Shown: positions 43,916-53,417, counted from the first letter of the stretch. The stretch: 64,000 bases of DNA from Geminocystis herdmanii PCC 6308 (GCF_000332235.1 NZ_CM001775.1:3186770-3250769), one strand, 5' to 3'. The notes: generated by a model from the letters alone, not told the origin. Numbers and translations: made by a program.

Positions 43916-45388
43916 ATGACTATCTCAATCAAAAAACCCATTTTAGTAGTCGGTGTTAGCCTTTCTTTTTTATTATGGATAGGAGAGAATTTAAAAAATA
44001 CCTTTGATGAGGTAGGAAATGTTACTCTTTTCGCTTTAATTTTAATGGGGAGTATTTGGTTGTTTTGGCAAAGGAAAAAAACGCCCTTAATTATCCCTAA
44101 TTTTTCATTATCTTCAGTGAGTAGAATTGACTTTGATAAAAAAAATCAGCAAATTAAAAATTTATTAGATACTTTAGTTAAAGAATCTTCTGAGGATTTA
44201 GGTAATATTTTTCAAGATAAATTTAATTCTAGTTTAAGTTCGATCGAGCAAAGCATAACAAAAAAATACTTAGATTTAACGATAATTAATCATAACAAAA
44301 TTATTTCTAGTTCTATAGTTAATAATTTACAACAAAAATTTGTTGATGATATTAAATGGTTTAGTGAAACTAACTTTTTAAATTATGATCAAAATATAGC
44401 TATTAATCAAAATAATAATAATCAAAAATCTAATTCATTAACTCTAAATAATCTTAAAAATTTATCTTTAAAATCTGACTTAGTTTTATTTGTTATTCAG
44501 GGAGATATAACAGAATCTGAAAAACAAATTATTACTCAAATTAACAAGAATCAAAGAATTTTAGTCTTATTCAATGACATAGATTATCCCTTGGCGGAAG
44601 AAAAAACTCTCATTTTTACTAATATCAAAAACAAGTTAAAAGAGATTATTAATTCAGAATTTATTATCGCAATCTCAACTCAAAGTAAAAAAGTTAAGGT
44701 GAAAAAATACCTCGATGAAGTTAACTATCAAGAATGGGAAGAAGTGACTCAAGGAGAATATAATAACTTATTAAATACCTTAAAAATCACTGTTGAAAAA
44801 GAGAAAGATAATCTTATTTTAGCTACTGCTTATCGTAACTCGATCGAGCTAGAAAAAGCCATCAAAAAAGAATTAAATCTTATCAGAAAAGAAAAGGCTT
44901 TACCCTTATTAGAAAAATATCAAATAGTGGCCGCTACCGCAACTTTTGCCAATCCCGTTTCTAGCTTAGACTTATTAGCAACGGCGGCGATTAATACTCA
45001 AATGATTGTGGATTTAAGCAGTATTTATCAACAGTCATTATCTTTAAATCAAGCCAAAGAAATCTCGATCGAACTTGCAAAATTAATGGTAAAATTAGGC
45101 ATGGTAGAAATATCGAGTCAAGCCATTACTGCCATTTTAAAAACGAATGCCATTACCTATGTTGCAGGGGGAATAATTCAAGGAATTAGTGCCGCTTATT
45201 TAACTCGTCTGTGTGGTTTAAGTTTAATTGAATATTATGAAATTGCCGAATTAAATAACAATCAAAGCATTAATTTAAAGATTATCAAAGAGAAATTACA
45301 GCTAATTTTTCAACAAACTAAAGATAATAATTTCCTCACTAAATTTGTCACAAAAATCACCAAAAATGAGCAATTAAGTTTTAATTAG
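43916..45388 (+). CDS. DUF697-like membrane-associated protein lacking a P-loop
   Basis: 490 residues from the ATG of MTISIKKPIL (43916); the open frame could begin at a TTG seven codons upstream. Two hydrophobic segments near the N terminus (VVGVSLSFLLWIG and VTLFALILMGSIWLFW). The C-terminal third (about 330-460) resembles DUF697 of cyanobacterial GTPase-like proteins: EKYQIVAATATFANPVSSLDLLATAAINTQMI and AGGIIQGISAAYLTRL. The middle keeps strands of a GTPase fold (DLVLFVIQGDIT, RILVLFNDID) but no GxxxxGK(S/T) is present anywhere, so GTP binding is doubtful. Confidence 0.7.
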   Translation: MTISIKKPILVVGVSLSFLLWIGENLKNTFDEVGNVTLFALILMGSIWLFWQRKKTPLIIPNFSLSSVSRIDFDKKNQQIKNLLDTLVKESSEDLGNIFQDKFNSSLSSIEQSITKKYLDLTIINHNKIISSSIVNNLQQKFVDDIKWFSETNFLNYDQNIAINQNNNNQKSNSLTLNNLKNLSLKSDLVLFVIQGDITESEKQIITQINKNQRILVLFNDIDYPLAEEKTLIFTNIKNKLKEIINSEFIIAISTQSKKVKVKKYLDEVNYQEWEEVTQGEYNNLLNTLKITVEKEKDNLILATAYRNSIELEKAIKKELNLIRKEKALPLLEKYQIVAATATFANPVSSLDLLATAAINTQMIVDLSSIYQQSLSLNQAKEISIELAKLMVKLGMVEISSQAITAILKTNAITYVAGGIIQGISAAYLTRLCGLSLIEYYEIAELNNNQSINLKIIKEKLQLIFQQTKDNNFLTKFVTKITKNEQLSFN

Positions 45389-45403
45389 GAGTTATTTGTA
45401 TGA

Positions 45404-46042
45404 TTAATTAAAAGCATCCTTTAAAGCGGTACGAGCGGCTAAATTACTGCGTGTTGTCTCTAATATATCGGCTTCTCTTTGCAGTCTTTCTTGAGTATCC
45501 TGCATTTCTAATAAAGATTGTTGTTCGATCGCAACTCCATAAAGGTTACTAGCCACCCAAAAAGATAATTCCCTAGGTAAAGTGGGCAAATTCTCAGGTA
45601 ATTCAATTTTTTGATCTGTCAGTTTAGCGGATAACTTAACTACGTCATGGAGTAAAGTTGTGACTTCTTTGGCTTTTTCCCGTAAATTATGTTGAGTAGA
45701 GTTATCCTCAAACCATTCTACCAAAGCAACTCGGTAGGGTTTTTCTCGCACATATTCCAACACTCTAAATCTTTGTTGTCCTAATGTTAGCACCTTCATG
45801 CGATCGTCTGGTAATCGTTCAAAATGGATAATTTCCGCACAACAACCGACTTTGGCGATTTCTCCATTTGTCGGATCGATCATTAGTACTCCAAAACGTC
45901 GATCGAACTCTAAAATAGTATTCATCATCATGCGATAACGAAATTCAAAAATATGTAAAGGTAAAGGGCGCCCCGGAAATAAAACCACTTCAGGGAGGGG
46001 AAACAAAGGTAATTCTCTAACTGCGATGGAAGAAGATGCCAT
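45404..46042 (-). CDS. LON substrate-binding domain protein
   Basis: 212 residues. The LON (PUA-like) domain opens at LPLFPLPEVVLFPGRPLPLHIFEFRYRMM and includes FGVLMIDPTNGEIAKVG and GQQRFRVLEYVREKPY. No ATPase or protease domain follows; a helical C-terminal part (PRELSFWVASNLYG...EADILETTRSNLA) ends the protein. Such stand-alone LON-domain proteins are common in cyanobacteria and have no firmly known role. ATG start; convergent with the DUF697-like gene. Confidence 0.88.
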   Translation of the reverse strand: MASSSIAVRELPLFPLPEVVLFPGRPLPLHIFEFRYRMMMNTILEFDRRFGVLMIDPTNGEIAKVGCCAEIIHFERLPDDRMKVLTLGQQRFRVLEYVREKPYRVALVEWFEDNSTQHNLREKAKEVTTLLHDVVKLSAKLTDQKIELPENLPTLPRELSFWVASNLYGVAIEQQSLLEMQDTQERLQREADILETTRSNLAARTALKDAFN

Positions 46043-46181
46043 GATTTTTCACTCTAATTATGCACTTTAGTTCTAATTTAGCTGATTTTTGCTCCAAATG
46101 AATCTAAGTTCGATCGAGAAAATAGCACCGGAGGACTCTGAAGATAGGAGACTAGGAGATAATTGTTAATGAATTCTTATG

Positions 46182-46280
46182 TTGATTTTTTATTCAACAC
46201 CTTGAAAAATATTGATTTTTTATTCAATAACCTTAAAAGCCTTGTTCTTTCGTTCTTTTTCGTTGATTTTTTATTCAACA
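46182..46280. repeat. Three short hairpin repeats, GTTGATTTTTTATTCAAC type
   Basis: Copies at 46182-46199, 46213-46229 and 46263-46280. Each folds by GTTGA/TCAAC. Two copies in the opposite orientation lie at 50120-50136 and 50150-50167. Confidence 0.7.
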
Positions 46281-46328
46281 TAGAGGAAGAAGACAAGGGA
46301 AACCAAGAGAAAAATTGGTGACTTTTTC

Positions 46329-46360
46329 ATTCTCAATTCTCAATTTTCAATTCTCAATTA
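46329..46360. repeat. ATTCTCA heptamer array
   Basis: Four to five units of ATTCTCA/ATTTTCA end 3 nt before the stop of the 96-residue gene. In gene sense each unit carries TGA. Confidence 0.75.
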
Positions 46361-46362
46361 AT

Positions 46363-46653
46363 TTAGGGTACGATCGATCGAATTAGTTTCAATATTCTTA
46401 ACAAAAAAATCTTGTGACGTAATTCTGAATTTATTTGAGGAGGAAAAGGATTTTTAGCAATTTCCTCTTTTAACAAAGCATATTCTTCAGCAGTTAAAGG
46501 TTGATTATCTTCAGGAGATTTTGCCTCAATAATAATTTCCGTTGCCAACACTTCTTCGGGAGTATCCTCTGGAGGAGGTAAGGCAGACACCGAGAGATGA
46601 CTAAACATCACAGGTAAAATAAAAAATAACATTCGAGAAGAAATATTAATCAT
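46363..46653 (-). CDS. Small conserved secreted protein
   Basis: 96 residues with a signal peptide (about 1-23, MLFFILPVMFSHLSVSA). The mature part PPEDTPEEVLATEIIIEAKSPEDNQPLTAEEYALL, then ELRHKIFLLRILKLIRSIVP at the end, is a pattern I recall as a conserved cyanobacterial unknown. Divergent from the STAS gene 79 nt away. Confidence 0.7.
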   Translation of the reverse strand: MINISSRMLFFILPVMFSHLSVSALPPPEDTPEEVLATEIIIEAKSPEDNQPLTAEEYALLKEEIAKNPFPPQINSELRHKIFLLRILKLIRSIVP

Positions 46654-46756
46654 AACAAAAACAATGCAAAAAAATATTCAAGAATAATCAGAAAAAATAA
46701 AAAATGAAGAAAATTTAAGGTATATTATACTATTGTTAATTAACTACAGATACCGT

Positions 46757-46771
46757 AAGGAGGTAGCTATT
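46757..46771 (+). promoter_or_regulatory. Strong ribosome-binding site pointing to an ATT start codon
   Basis: AAGGAGGT at 46757-46764 is a near-perfect Shine-Dalgarno sequence. Its ideal spacing (5 nt after AGGAGG) reaches ATT at 46769, in frame with the STAS protein. No ATG or GTG is close by; a TTG at 46733 lies upstream without a ribosome site. Confidence 0.6.
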
Positions 46772-47131
46772 TCAGAACAACTAAATCTGACGGTTAGTCT
46801 TAGAGGGACTCGTGAAGTCAGAAATAATTGCCAAATTTTCCATTTACTAGGGCAACTAGATGCTTTTTCTGAGCCTACTTTTCAAAAAGTCATCTTAGGA
46901 TATGTGAAAGAAACTGCCAATAAAATCATTCTTGATTTATCCCAAATAGACTTTATTGATAGTTCAGGATTAGGCGCATTAGTGCGTATTGCCAAGCAAG
47001 TAGCCACAGTTAAAGGTGACTTACAAATTGTTAGTAATGCTAGAGTTACTCAAACCGTGAAAATGGTGAGATTAGAGAAATTTCTTAAATTGAAAAACTC
47101 TCTGGATGAGGCGTTAAAAGACATCAAATAA
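46769..47131 (+). CDS. STAS-domain anti-sigma-factor antagonist
   Basis: About 120 residues from the probable ATT start at 46769; using the upstream TTG (46733) it would be 132. The STAS fold is clear: REVRNNCQIFHLLGQLDAFSEPTF, then KIILDLSQIDFIDSSGLGALVRIAK with the phosphorylatable Ser in IDSSGLG. Such proteins bind and release anti-sigma factors depending on phosphorylation by a serine kinase. The window holds no RsbW-like kinase. The gene lies 32 nt upstream of the mini-RNase III gene. Confidence 0.85.
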   Translation: MSEQLNLTVSLRGTREVRNNCQIFHLLGQLDAFSEPTFQKVILGYVKETANKIILDLSQIDFIDSSGLGALVRIAKQVATVKGDLQIVSNARVTQTVKMVRLEKFLKLKNSLDEALKDIK

Positions 47132-47163
47132 AAATTAATTCAGTTTCCAGCATTATTTTATCT

Positions 47164-47622
47164 ATGGAAATAACTCCATTACCTTCTGACAACTTTCCTC
47201 AATCTGACTCTAAGAATGAGGTTATTCCCCACTGGAAATTAATTTTTAATGGCGAAATCTCTGCCTCATCCCTACAAACAATTTCCCCTACCGCTTTTGC
47301 TTATATCGGTGATGCCGTCTATGAGTTATATATTCGCACTCATTATCTGTTTCCGGCAAAACGAATCTCTGACTATCATCATCGAGTAGTAGAAAAGGTA
47401 CGAGCGGAAACTCAAGCTCTTTATTTACAGCAATTACATCCCATCTTGACAGAAACAGAATTAAATTGGGTACGTCGGGGGCGAAATTCTGTGAAGAAGT
47501 CTCCCCGTCGTTTATCTTTGCAAACTTATCAACAGGCTAGTGGTTTAGAAACTTTGTTAGGATATTTGTATATTTTCGATCGAGATAGACTTCATTTTTT
47601 ATTATCACAACTTAGCATTTAG
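47164..47622 (+). CDS. mrnC: Mini-ribonuclease III
   Basis: 152 residues, a single RNase III catalytic domain without a double-stranded RNA-binding domain. Motifs: LQTISPTAFAYIGDAVYELYIRTHYLF (signature with metal-binding Asp) and a conserved basic loop WVRRGRNSVKKSPRRLSLQTYQQASGLETLLGYLYI (second acidic site). Mini-III matures 23S rRNA ends in Bacillus. ATG start; probably co-transcribed with the STAS gene. Followed by ACGCAAAG repeats. Confidence 0.92.
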   Translation: MEITPLPSDNFPQSDSKNEVIPHWKLIFNGEISASSLQTISPTAFAYIGDAVYELYIRTHYLFPAKRISDYHHRVVEKVRAETQALYLQQLHPILTETELNWVRRGRNSVKKSPRRLSLQTYQQASGLETLLGYLYIFDRDRLHFLLSQLSI

Positions 47623-47638
47623 CTACTGTTTTTGTTTT

Positions 47639-47702
47639 CTCACGCAAAGACGCAAAGACGCAAAGGGATTTTAATAACTTTGTAGTGAGGGTTTTAACCC
47701 TT
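47639..47702. repeat. ACGCAAAG array plus 24-bp palindromic-core repeat
   Basis: 47639-47667 repeats the ACGCAAAG unit seen at 1201-1227; 47679-47702 is the TTTGTAGT + GAGGGTTTTAACCCTT repeat with one mismatch. They sit side by side after mrnC. Confidence 0.7.
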
Positions 47703-47752
47703 CTTGATTTTTATTCTTTAACCTAAAACCTAACACCCTTTCCGATACCTAG

Positions 47753-47779
47753 TCTTCATCAAAAAACTTTTTCAGCGCC
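47753..47779. repeat. Solo MITE end overlapping a gene stop
   Basis: On the minus strand GGCGCTGAAAAAGTTTTTTG then ATGAAGA matches the end of the MITE at 39588-39830. The last residues (GAEKVF) and TGA stop of the hydrolase gene are encoded within it. Confidence 0.65.
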
Positions 47780-48523
47780 ATTTAATTTAGACATCTCTGG
47801 TAATATATTTGTGGAATCGTTGCCCTGAGAAACCCAAAAATCGAGAATATTTTGTCCGACTAAAGTAGGTTGAAAATAATGAAAAAAGTGTTCAGTTTGA
47901 TCACATTGCCATAATCTATCTTGAGGTTTTAAATGTTTTTCCCATTTCCTCATCTCCTCTCCTGAGATAATTTTATCTTTTTCACAACCACAAATCATTA
48001 AGGGTGACGTAATTTGTTCGATCGATAAATCATGTCTTTGATATAAACTATGGGGAGACAAAGAATATAATAAGGCTTTCTCCAATAATCCCATAAAGGC
48101 TTTTTGATAATATTGATTATGATAACCAAACAGATAAGATGCCACTCGTGCGAGGATTCTTTCTTTACTACAATAAAAATTAGTGCGTAACAAATAATAA
48201 TAACTAATCCAATCTAAAGCAGGATTTGTTCCTACTCCCAAAATAACTAAAGATTTTACCTTATCCGGATATTTCTGAGCATATAATAATCCTAACAATC
48301 CACAGGTACTATGACCAATTAAATTGATAGGTTTTTTTAATAAACTTATATAATCATCCAACAATTCGATCGCAATATCAAGAGACGTACCTTCATCCGC
48401 AGTCTGACAATATTCCCATTGAGCAATATTTACATGACGAGACAAATATTTAACCATAGGTAAATTAAAACGCAATAGATAAGGATTTGTATTTAACCAC
48501 AGAGTATCTAAACTTTTGAACAT
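47759..48523 (-). CDS. Alpha/beta hydrolase
   Basis: 254 residues from the ATG of MFKSLDTLWLN (48523); an in-frame TTG lies nine codons upstream. Nucleophile elbow GHSTCG with Ser (about residue 74), Asp in CGCEKDKII and His in QTEHFFHYF complete a likely triad. No signal peptide. Substrate unknown. The final six residues and stop come from a repeat resembling a transposon end, so the native C terminus may have been altered. Confidence 0.8.
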   Translation of the reverse strand: MFKSLDTLWLNTNPYLLRFNLPMVKYLSRHVNIAQWEYCQTADEGTSLDIAIELLDDYISLLKKPINLIGHSTCGLLGLLYAQKYPDKVKSLVILGVGTNPALDWISYYYLLRTNFYCSKERILARVASYLFGYHNQYYQKAFMGLLEKALLYSLSPHSLYQRHDLSIEQITSPLMICGCEKDKIISGEEMRKWEKHLKPQDRLWQCDQTEHFFHYFQPTLVGQNILDFWVSQGNDSTNILPEMSKLNGAEKVF

Positions 48524-48842
48524 CTTTTTCAATAAATTTCTATAAAACAAAAGAAAGTATCAGCAAGATTAGAACCTTGCTAAATACAGAGTAACCGATT
48601 CTTATTGATAATATTTATCAAATACCTATAAAATAGGATAACTCATTATTCAAGTTATTGCAAGTAATTATCATTAAAATACTAACTTATGAAGAAAAAT
48701 AATTAAAATATTTTGCGTCTTAGGGTGAGAAAAAGTCTAAATTCTGTTGATTTATTCATCAACTCCTAAGTAACTCTTATTTGCTAAAATGATAATTTGC
48801 TCAATAAAACAGAAATCAAACTCTGGTATATAAAAAGATAAA

Positions 48843-50018
48843 ATGCTCAATCCTAATTTAGATGCGATCGAACTCAATAAAGAAGAGTATGAGCGCTATG
48901 CTAGACATATAATTTTGCCTGAAGTGGGTTTGGAAGGACAAAAACGTATTAAAGCCGCTAGTGTCTTCTGTGTTGGTACTGGTGGACTAGGTTCGCCCCT
49001 GCTTCTTTACCTTGCCGCTTCAGGTATCGGTAGAATCGGTATCGTTGACTTTGACATCGTTGACGCTTCCAACTTGCAAAGACAAATCATTCACGGCACA
49101 TCATGGGTAGGTAAACCTAAAATCGAATCCGCAAAAAACCGTATTTTAGAAATCAATCCAGCCTGTCAAGTGGATTTATATGAGACTCGTTTAAGTGCAG
49201 ACAACGCCCTTGCTATTCTCGAACCCTATGATATAGTCATTGATGGTACAGATAATTTTCCTACCCGTTACCTCGTTAACGATGCTTGTGTATTGTTAAA
49301 TAAACCTAACGTTTACGGCTCAATCTTCCGTTTTGAAGGACAAGCAACGGTGTTTAACTATGAAGGTGGACCGAACTATCGTGACTTATACCCTGAGCCT
49401 CCACCGCCGGGGATGGTGCCTTCCTGTGCCGAAGGAGGTGTGTTAGGAGTACTCCCCGGTATCATTGGCACAATTCAAGCTACTGAGGCGATTAAGATTA
49501 TTTTAGGGGCAAAAAATACCCTCAACGGGCGTTTATTGTTATTCAATGCGTGGGAAATGAAGTTTAGAGAGTTGAAATTACGCCCTAATCCTGTGCGCCC
49601 TGTCATTGAGAAATTGATTGATTATGAACAGTTTTGCGGTATTCCTCAAGCAAAAGCAGAAGAAGCAAAAGACGCTAATGAGTTACAGGAAATGACGGTA
49701 ACGGAGTTAAAAACTTTGTTAGATAGTTCGGCGGATGACTATGTTTTAATCGATGTGCGTAATCCTAATGAGTATCAAATCGCTCAAATTCCTCAAGCGG
49801 TGTTAATTCCTTTACCTGATATTGAAGACGGTGACGGAGTAGCTAAGGTTAAGGAGTTAGTAACTGGTAAAGCTCGTTTGATTGCTCATTGTAAGCTAGG
49901 AGGTCGATCGGCTAAAGCCTTACAAATTCTTAAACAAGCAGGAATTGAAGGTATTAACGTCAAAGGTGGTATCTCTGCTTGGAGTAAGGAAGTCGATTCT
50001 TCTGTACCTGAATATTAA
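48843..50018 (+). CDS. moeB: MoeB/ThiF-type adenylyltransferase with C-terminal rhodanese domain
   Basis: 391 residues. E1-like domain (about 1-260): adenylation motif VFCVGTGGLGSPLLLYLAASGIGRIGIVDFD, the R-x-x-x-x-Q-R pattern in NLQRQIIHG, and PSCAEGGVLGVLPGIIGTIQATEAIKII. The rhodanese domain (about 285-391) carries DVRNPNEY and active Cys in HCKLGGRS. It activates MoaD/ThiS-like carrier C termini and supplies sulfur for molybdopterin, thiamin or tRNA thiolation. Neither of the two CxxC zinc pairs usual in MoeB is present. ATG start, single gene. Confidence 0.9.
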   Translation: MLNPNLDAIELNKEEYERYARHIILPEVGLEGQKRIKAASVFCVGTGGLGSPLLLYLAASGIGRIGIVDFDIVDASNLQRQIIHGTSWVGKPKIESAKNRILEINPACQVDLYETRLSADNALAILEPYDIVIDGTDNFPTRYLVNDACVLLNKPNVYGSIFRFEGQATVFNYEGGPNYRDLYPEPPPPGMVPSCAEGGVLGVLPGIIGTIQATEAIKIILGAKNTLNGRLLLFNAWEMKFRELKLRPNPVRPVIEKLIDYEQFCGIPQAKAEEAKDANELQEMTVTELKTLLDSSADDYVLIDVRNPNEYQIAQIPQAVLIPLPDIEDGDGVAKVKELVTGKARLIAHCKLGGRSAKALQILKQAGIEGINVKGGISAWSKEVDSSVPEY

Positions 50019-50030
50019 TCTACTTAGGCG

Positions 50031-50167
50031 GTGCTGAAAAAGTATTTTGACAAGGGGAGGTGTTAGGTATTAGGTGTTAGGTATTAGGTTAAAGAATGAA
50101 AAATAAAGATTATAAGGATGTTGAATAAAAAGTCAATACTTTTTAAGGTGTTGAACAAAAAGTCAAC
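50031..50167. repeat. Cluster of repeats after moeB: solo MITE end, heptamers, hairpins
   Basis: GTGCTGAAAAAGTATTTTGA (50031-50050) matches the MITE end; TTAGGTA/TTAGGTG heptamers follow (about 50063-50091); GTTGAATAAAAAGTCAA (50120-50136) and GTTGAACAAAAAGTCAAC (50150-50167) are inverted copies of the 46182-46280 hairpins. Confidence 0.65.
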
Positions 50168-50311
50168 AAAATAATTGATTGAGAATTGAGAATTTAAAAC
50201 TCAATAATTTTTTGCTTTTTTCTCTATATTGCTTTCGTCATTTTTCGGTTGTCGAACTCAGGTATTGTAAAATGGTAAGGTTATCTCGATCGAATTTTTA
50301 TAATAAAGAAT

Positions 50312-51730
50312 ATGAGTAAGTTTGATTATGATTTAATCATTATCGGTGCTGGTGTTGGTGGTCATGGTGCAGCCCTTCATGGTGTTAAAATGGGTTTAAA
50401 AACCGCTATCATCGAAGCGGGAGACATGGGGGGTACTTGTGTTAATCGTGGTTGTATCCCTTCTAAAGCCTTATTAGCCGCTTCGGGTAAGGTAAGAGAG
50501 TTATCTCATCATGAGCATTTACAGAGTATGGGTGTTAATGTTGGTGGTGTTAGTTTCGATCGAAAACTCATTGCCGATCATGCTAACGATTTAGTCAGCA
50601 AAATTCAAGGAGATTTAACCAATAGTTTAAAGCGTCTTAACGTTGACATTATTAAAGGTTGGGGTAAAGTGTTAGCCTCTCAAAAAGTAGGAGTTATTAC
50701 CGATAACGGCGAAAAAGTATTTACAGCGAAAGAAATTATGCTCTGCCCTGGCTCAACTCCTTTTGTGCCTAGGGGAGTGGAAGTTGATGGCAAAACCGTT
50801 TATACTAGCGATCAAGCTGTCAAATTGGAATCATTACCCCAGTGGATAGCCATTATTGGTAGTGGTTACATCGGTTTGGAATTTGCGGATGTTTATACCG
50901 CCTTAGGTAGTGAAATTACCATGATTGAAGCATTAGATCAATTAATGCCTACTTTTGATCCAGATATTGCTAAAATTGCGGAAAAAGTTTTAATCAATAG
51001 TCGTGACATCGAAACCTATACAGGAGTTTTCGCCACCAAAATCACCCCCGGAAATCCCGTGACGATCGAACTCACGGATGCTAAAACAAAGGAAGTAGTA
51101 GAAATATTAGAAGTAGATGCTTGTTTAGTCGCTACGGGTAGAATCCCCGCTACAAAAAATTTGGGCTTAGAAAATCTGGGAGTAGAAACCGAAAGAGGCT
51201 TTATTCCCGTCAACGACAAAATGCAGGTGTTGAAAGATGGTAAAGTCGTACCCCATCTTTGGGCAGTGGGTGACGCTAACGGTAAAATGATGTTAGCCCA
51301 TGCCGCATCAGGGCAAGGTATCATCGCCGTAGAAAATATGTGCGGTAACGAAAAATCGATCGATTATCGTAGTATTCCCGCCGCCGCCTTTACCCATCCC
51401 GAAATCAGCTATGTGGGTTTAAGTGAGCCTCAAGCCAAGGAATTAGGCAAAAATGAAAAATTTGAAGTCGCCACGGTTAAAACTTTCTTTAAAGGCAATT
51501 CTAAAGCCCTTGCAGAGAAAGAAACCGATGGTATCGCTAAGATTATTTATCGCAAAGATACGGGAGAATTACTTGGTGTGCATATTATCGGGATTCATGC
51601 TTCAGACTTAATTCAAGAAGCCGCTAATGCCATCGCTAATAGAGAATCTGTCCATCAATTAGCCTTCAATATCCATGCCCATCCTACCCTTTCCGAAGTG
51701 TTAGACGAGGCTTATAAACGAGCTAGTTAA
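50312..51730 (+). CDS. lpdA: Dihydrolipoyl dehydrogenase
   Basis: 472 residues. The E3 flavoprotein reoxidises dihydrolipoamide in the pyruvate dehydrogenase and glycine cleavage complexes. FAD motif [15 protein letters not shown], redox pair in [16 protein letters not shown] (C-x4-C), NAD motif [15 protein letters not shown], and the catalytic His-Glu in [12 protein letters not shown] at the C terminus. No lipoyl domain. ATG start; convergent with petD across a bidirectional terminator. Confidence 0.95.
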   Translation: MSKFDYDLIIIGAGVGGHGAALHGVKMGLKTAIIEAGDMGGTCVNRGCIPSKALLAASGKVRELSHHEHLQSMGVNVGGVSFDRKLIADHANDLVSKIQGDLTNSLKRLNVDIIKGWGKVLASQKVGVITDNGEKVFTAKEIMLCPGSTPFVPRGVEVDGKTVYTSDQAVKLESLPQWIAIIGSGYIGLEFADVYTALGSEITMIEALDQLMPTFDPDIAKIAEKVLINSRDIETYTGVFATKITPGNPVTIELTDAKTKEVVEILEVDACLVATGRIPATKNLGLENLGVETERGFIPVNDKMQVLKDGKVVPHLWAVGDANGKMMLAHAASGQGIIAVENMCGNEKSIDYRSIPAAAFTHPEISYVGLSEPQAKELGKNEKFEVATVKTFFKGNSKALAEKETDGIAKIIYRKDTGELLGVHIIGIHASDLIQEAANAIANRESVHQLAFNIHAHPTLSEVLDEAYKRAS

Positions 51731-51746
51731 TGATCAACAAATAAAA

Positions 51747-51805
51747 AAGCCTTCGATCGAGCCTAAAAATCTCAGGAAATGAGCATAGGATCGATCGAGA
51801 GGCTT
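51747..51805. terminator. Bidirectional terminator between lpdA and petD
   Basis: AAGCCT (51747-51752) pairs with AGGCTT (51800-51805), and inner CGATCGA with TCGATCG. An A-run lies to the left and T-rich DNA to the right, so it can serve both convergent genes. Confidence 0.65.
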
Positions 51806-51838
51806 GTATTTTGATATTTTTGAAAGTTAAGTCAAAAC

Positions 51839-52336
51839 CTAGAATAAACCCAAAGTTAAAGACTTATCAATGGGGAATACAGAACCAGCGCCTAACCAAA
51901 GAGTGACTAACGTACCGAATAAAAATACAGTCATGGCAATGGGGCGACGGAAAGGATTTTGGAACTTGTTAACACTTTCAATGAAAGGTACTAACATTAA
52001 ACCCAAAGGAATCGCCGCTTGACAAGCAATACCTAAAAGTTTGTTAGGTAAAACGCGCAAAATTTGGAATACTGGGTATAAATACCACTCAGGTAAGATT
52101 TCCAAAGGAGTTGCAAAAGGATCAGCAGGTTCGCCAATCATAGCAGGATCGAGAATGGATAAACCAACAATTAAACCTAATGCCCCTAAAATACAAACAG
52201 GGAACATATAAAGAATATCATTAGGCCACGCAATCTCACCGTAGTAGTGATGACCCATGTTTTGAGCTAATTTTGCTCTTAATTTTGGATCGTTGAGATC
52301 AGGTTTTTTGATTAATTGAGAATTAGGATTAGACAT
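51839..52336 (-). CDS. petD: Cytochrome b6-f complex subunit IV
   Basis: 165 residues, three membrane helices. It forms the quinol-oxidising site of the b6f complex with cytochrome b6 in the thylakoid membrane. Conserved: [38 protein letters not shown], then [25 protein letters not shown] (with the PEWY motif). ATG start. petB lies 142 nt upstream in the same direction; together they form the usual petBD transcript. Confidence 0.97.
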   Translation of the reverse strand: MSNPNSQLIKKPDLNDPKLRAKLAQNMGHHYYGEIAWPNDILYMFPVCILGALGLIVGLSILDPAMIGEPADPFATPLEILPEWYLYPVFQILRVLPNKLLGIACQAAIPLGLMLVPFIESVNKFQNPFRRPIAMTVFLFGTLVTLWLGAGSVFPIDKSLTLGLF

Positions 52337-52478
52337 GATTTTAAAATTTCCCCTCTGTTAACGGGTAGATAAGAAGAAGAAACAGGATAATTATTATTTT
52401 ATCCTGATTGTATCTGAGGATTTTGTAACGAATGATTAACTTTCAAGACAATAATTGCTTGATTTTCAAGATCACTGA

Positions 52479-53147
52479 TTACAAAGGACCCGAAATACCT
52501 TGTTTACGGATTAAGAGGAAGTGTAATAACATAAACACTGCCATTAACCAAGGTAAAACAAAAGTGTGAATGGTATAGAAACGGGTTAAGGTAGCTTGAC
52601 CTACACTTGCACCACCTCTCAAAAGTTCTACCATTTGATCCCCAACGACGGGAATAGCCGCAGGTACACCAGATACAATTTTAACCGCCCAATAACCTAC
52701 TTGATCCCAAGGTAAGGAGTAACCAGTTACACCGAAGGAAACGGTAATAACTGCCATTGTTACACCCACAATCCAAGTTAATTCACGAGGTTTTTTGAAT
52801 CCACCAGTTAAGTAAACACGGAATACATGGAGGATTAACATCAATACCATCATACTGGCAGACCAACGATGGATCGATCGAATCAACCAACCGAAGTTAA
52901 CTTCATTCATGATAAATTGAACAGAAGTGAAGGCTTCCGTAACGGTGGGTTTGTAGTAAAAAGTCATGGCAAACCCAGTGGCAAACTGAATTAAGAAGCA
53001 AGTTAGGGTAATTCCACCTAAGCAATAAAAAATATTGACGTGGGGGGGAACGTATTTGCTACTAATATCATCTGAAATCGCATCTACTTCGAGACGATCG
53101 TTAAACCATTTATAAACAGGAGAATCGGTTACTTGTTTAGTAAACAT
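52479..53147 (-). CDS. petB: Cytochrome b6
   Basis: 222 residues, four membrane helices. Two haems are held by His in helices B and D ([22 protein letters not shown] and [22 protein letters not shown]); Cys35 for the covalent haem c' is in [14 protein letters not shown]. Signature [19 protein letters not shown] start. Encodes the central subunit of the b6f complex; petD follows. Confidence 0.98.
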   Translation of the reverse strand: MFTKQVTDSPVYKWFNDRLEVDAISDDISSKYVPPHVNIFYCLGGITLTCFLIQFATGFAMTFYYKPTVTEAFTSVQFIMNEVNFGWLIRSIHRWSASMMVLMLILHVFRVYLTGGFKKPRELTWIVGVTMAVITVSFGVTGYSLPWDQVGYWAVKIVSGVPAAIPVVGDQMVELLRGGASVGQATLTRFYTIHTFVLPWLMAVFMLLHFLLIRKQGISGPL

Positions 53148-53417
53148 TAAGCCGTGAACTAGGAATTATTATGTACAGTGTTGTTAATTTTTAACCTGAA
53201 TAAATCTCAGTTTTGCAAAGATTTCAGGTTATGTTAAGTCAAGGAAATTATATCATGACGTTGTAGCAAGACTAGACATTGATTCGATCGTCAATGATCA
53301 AATCCAATTCTGAGACTTCCTACATAAAATTTAACATATTTTGATCCATAACAGGGTGAAGATTAAAAGCTCACCAAAGAAATTAGTTTTGCTACAGCAG
53401 GTAATCATTCTCTAAAT

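Larger units (their letters stand above)
46043..46362. other. Repeat-rich intergenic region
   Basis: 320 bp holding a partial GGAGACTAGGAGATAA repeat (about 46127-46162), three GTTGATTTTTTATTCAAC hairpins (see 46182-46280) and the ATTCTCA array at 46329-46360. No gene recognised. Confidence 0.65.
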
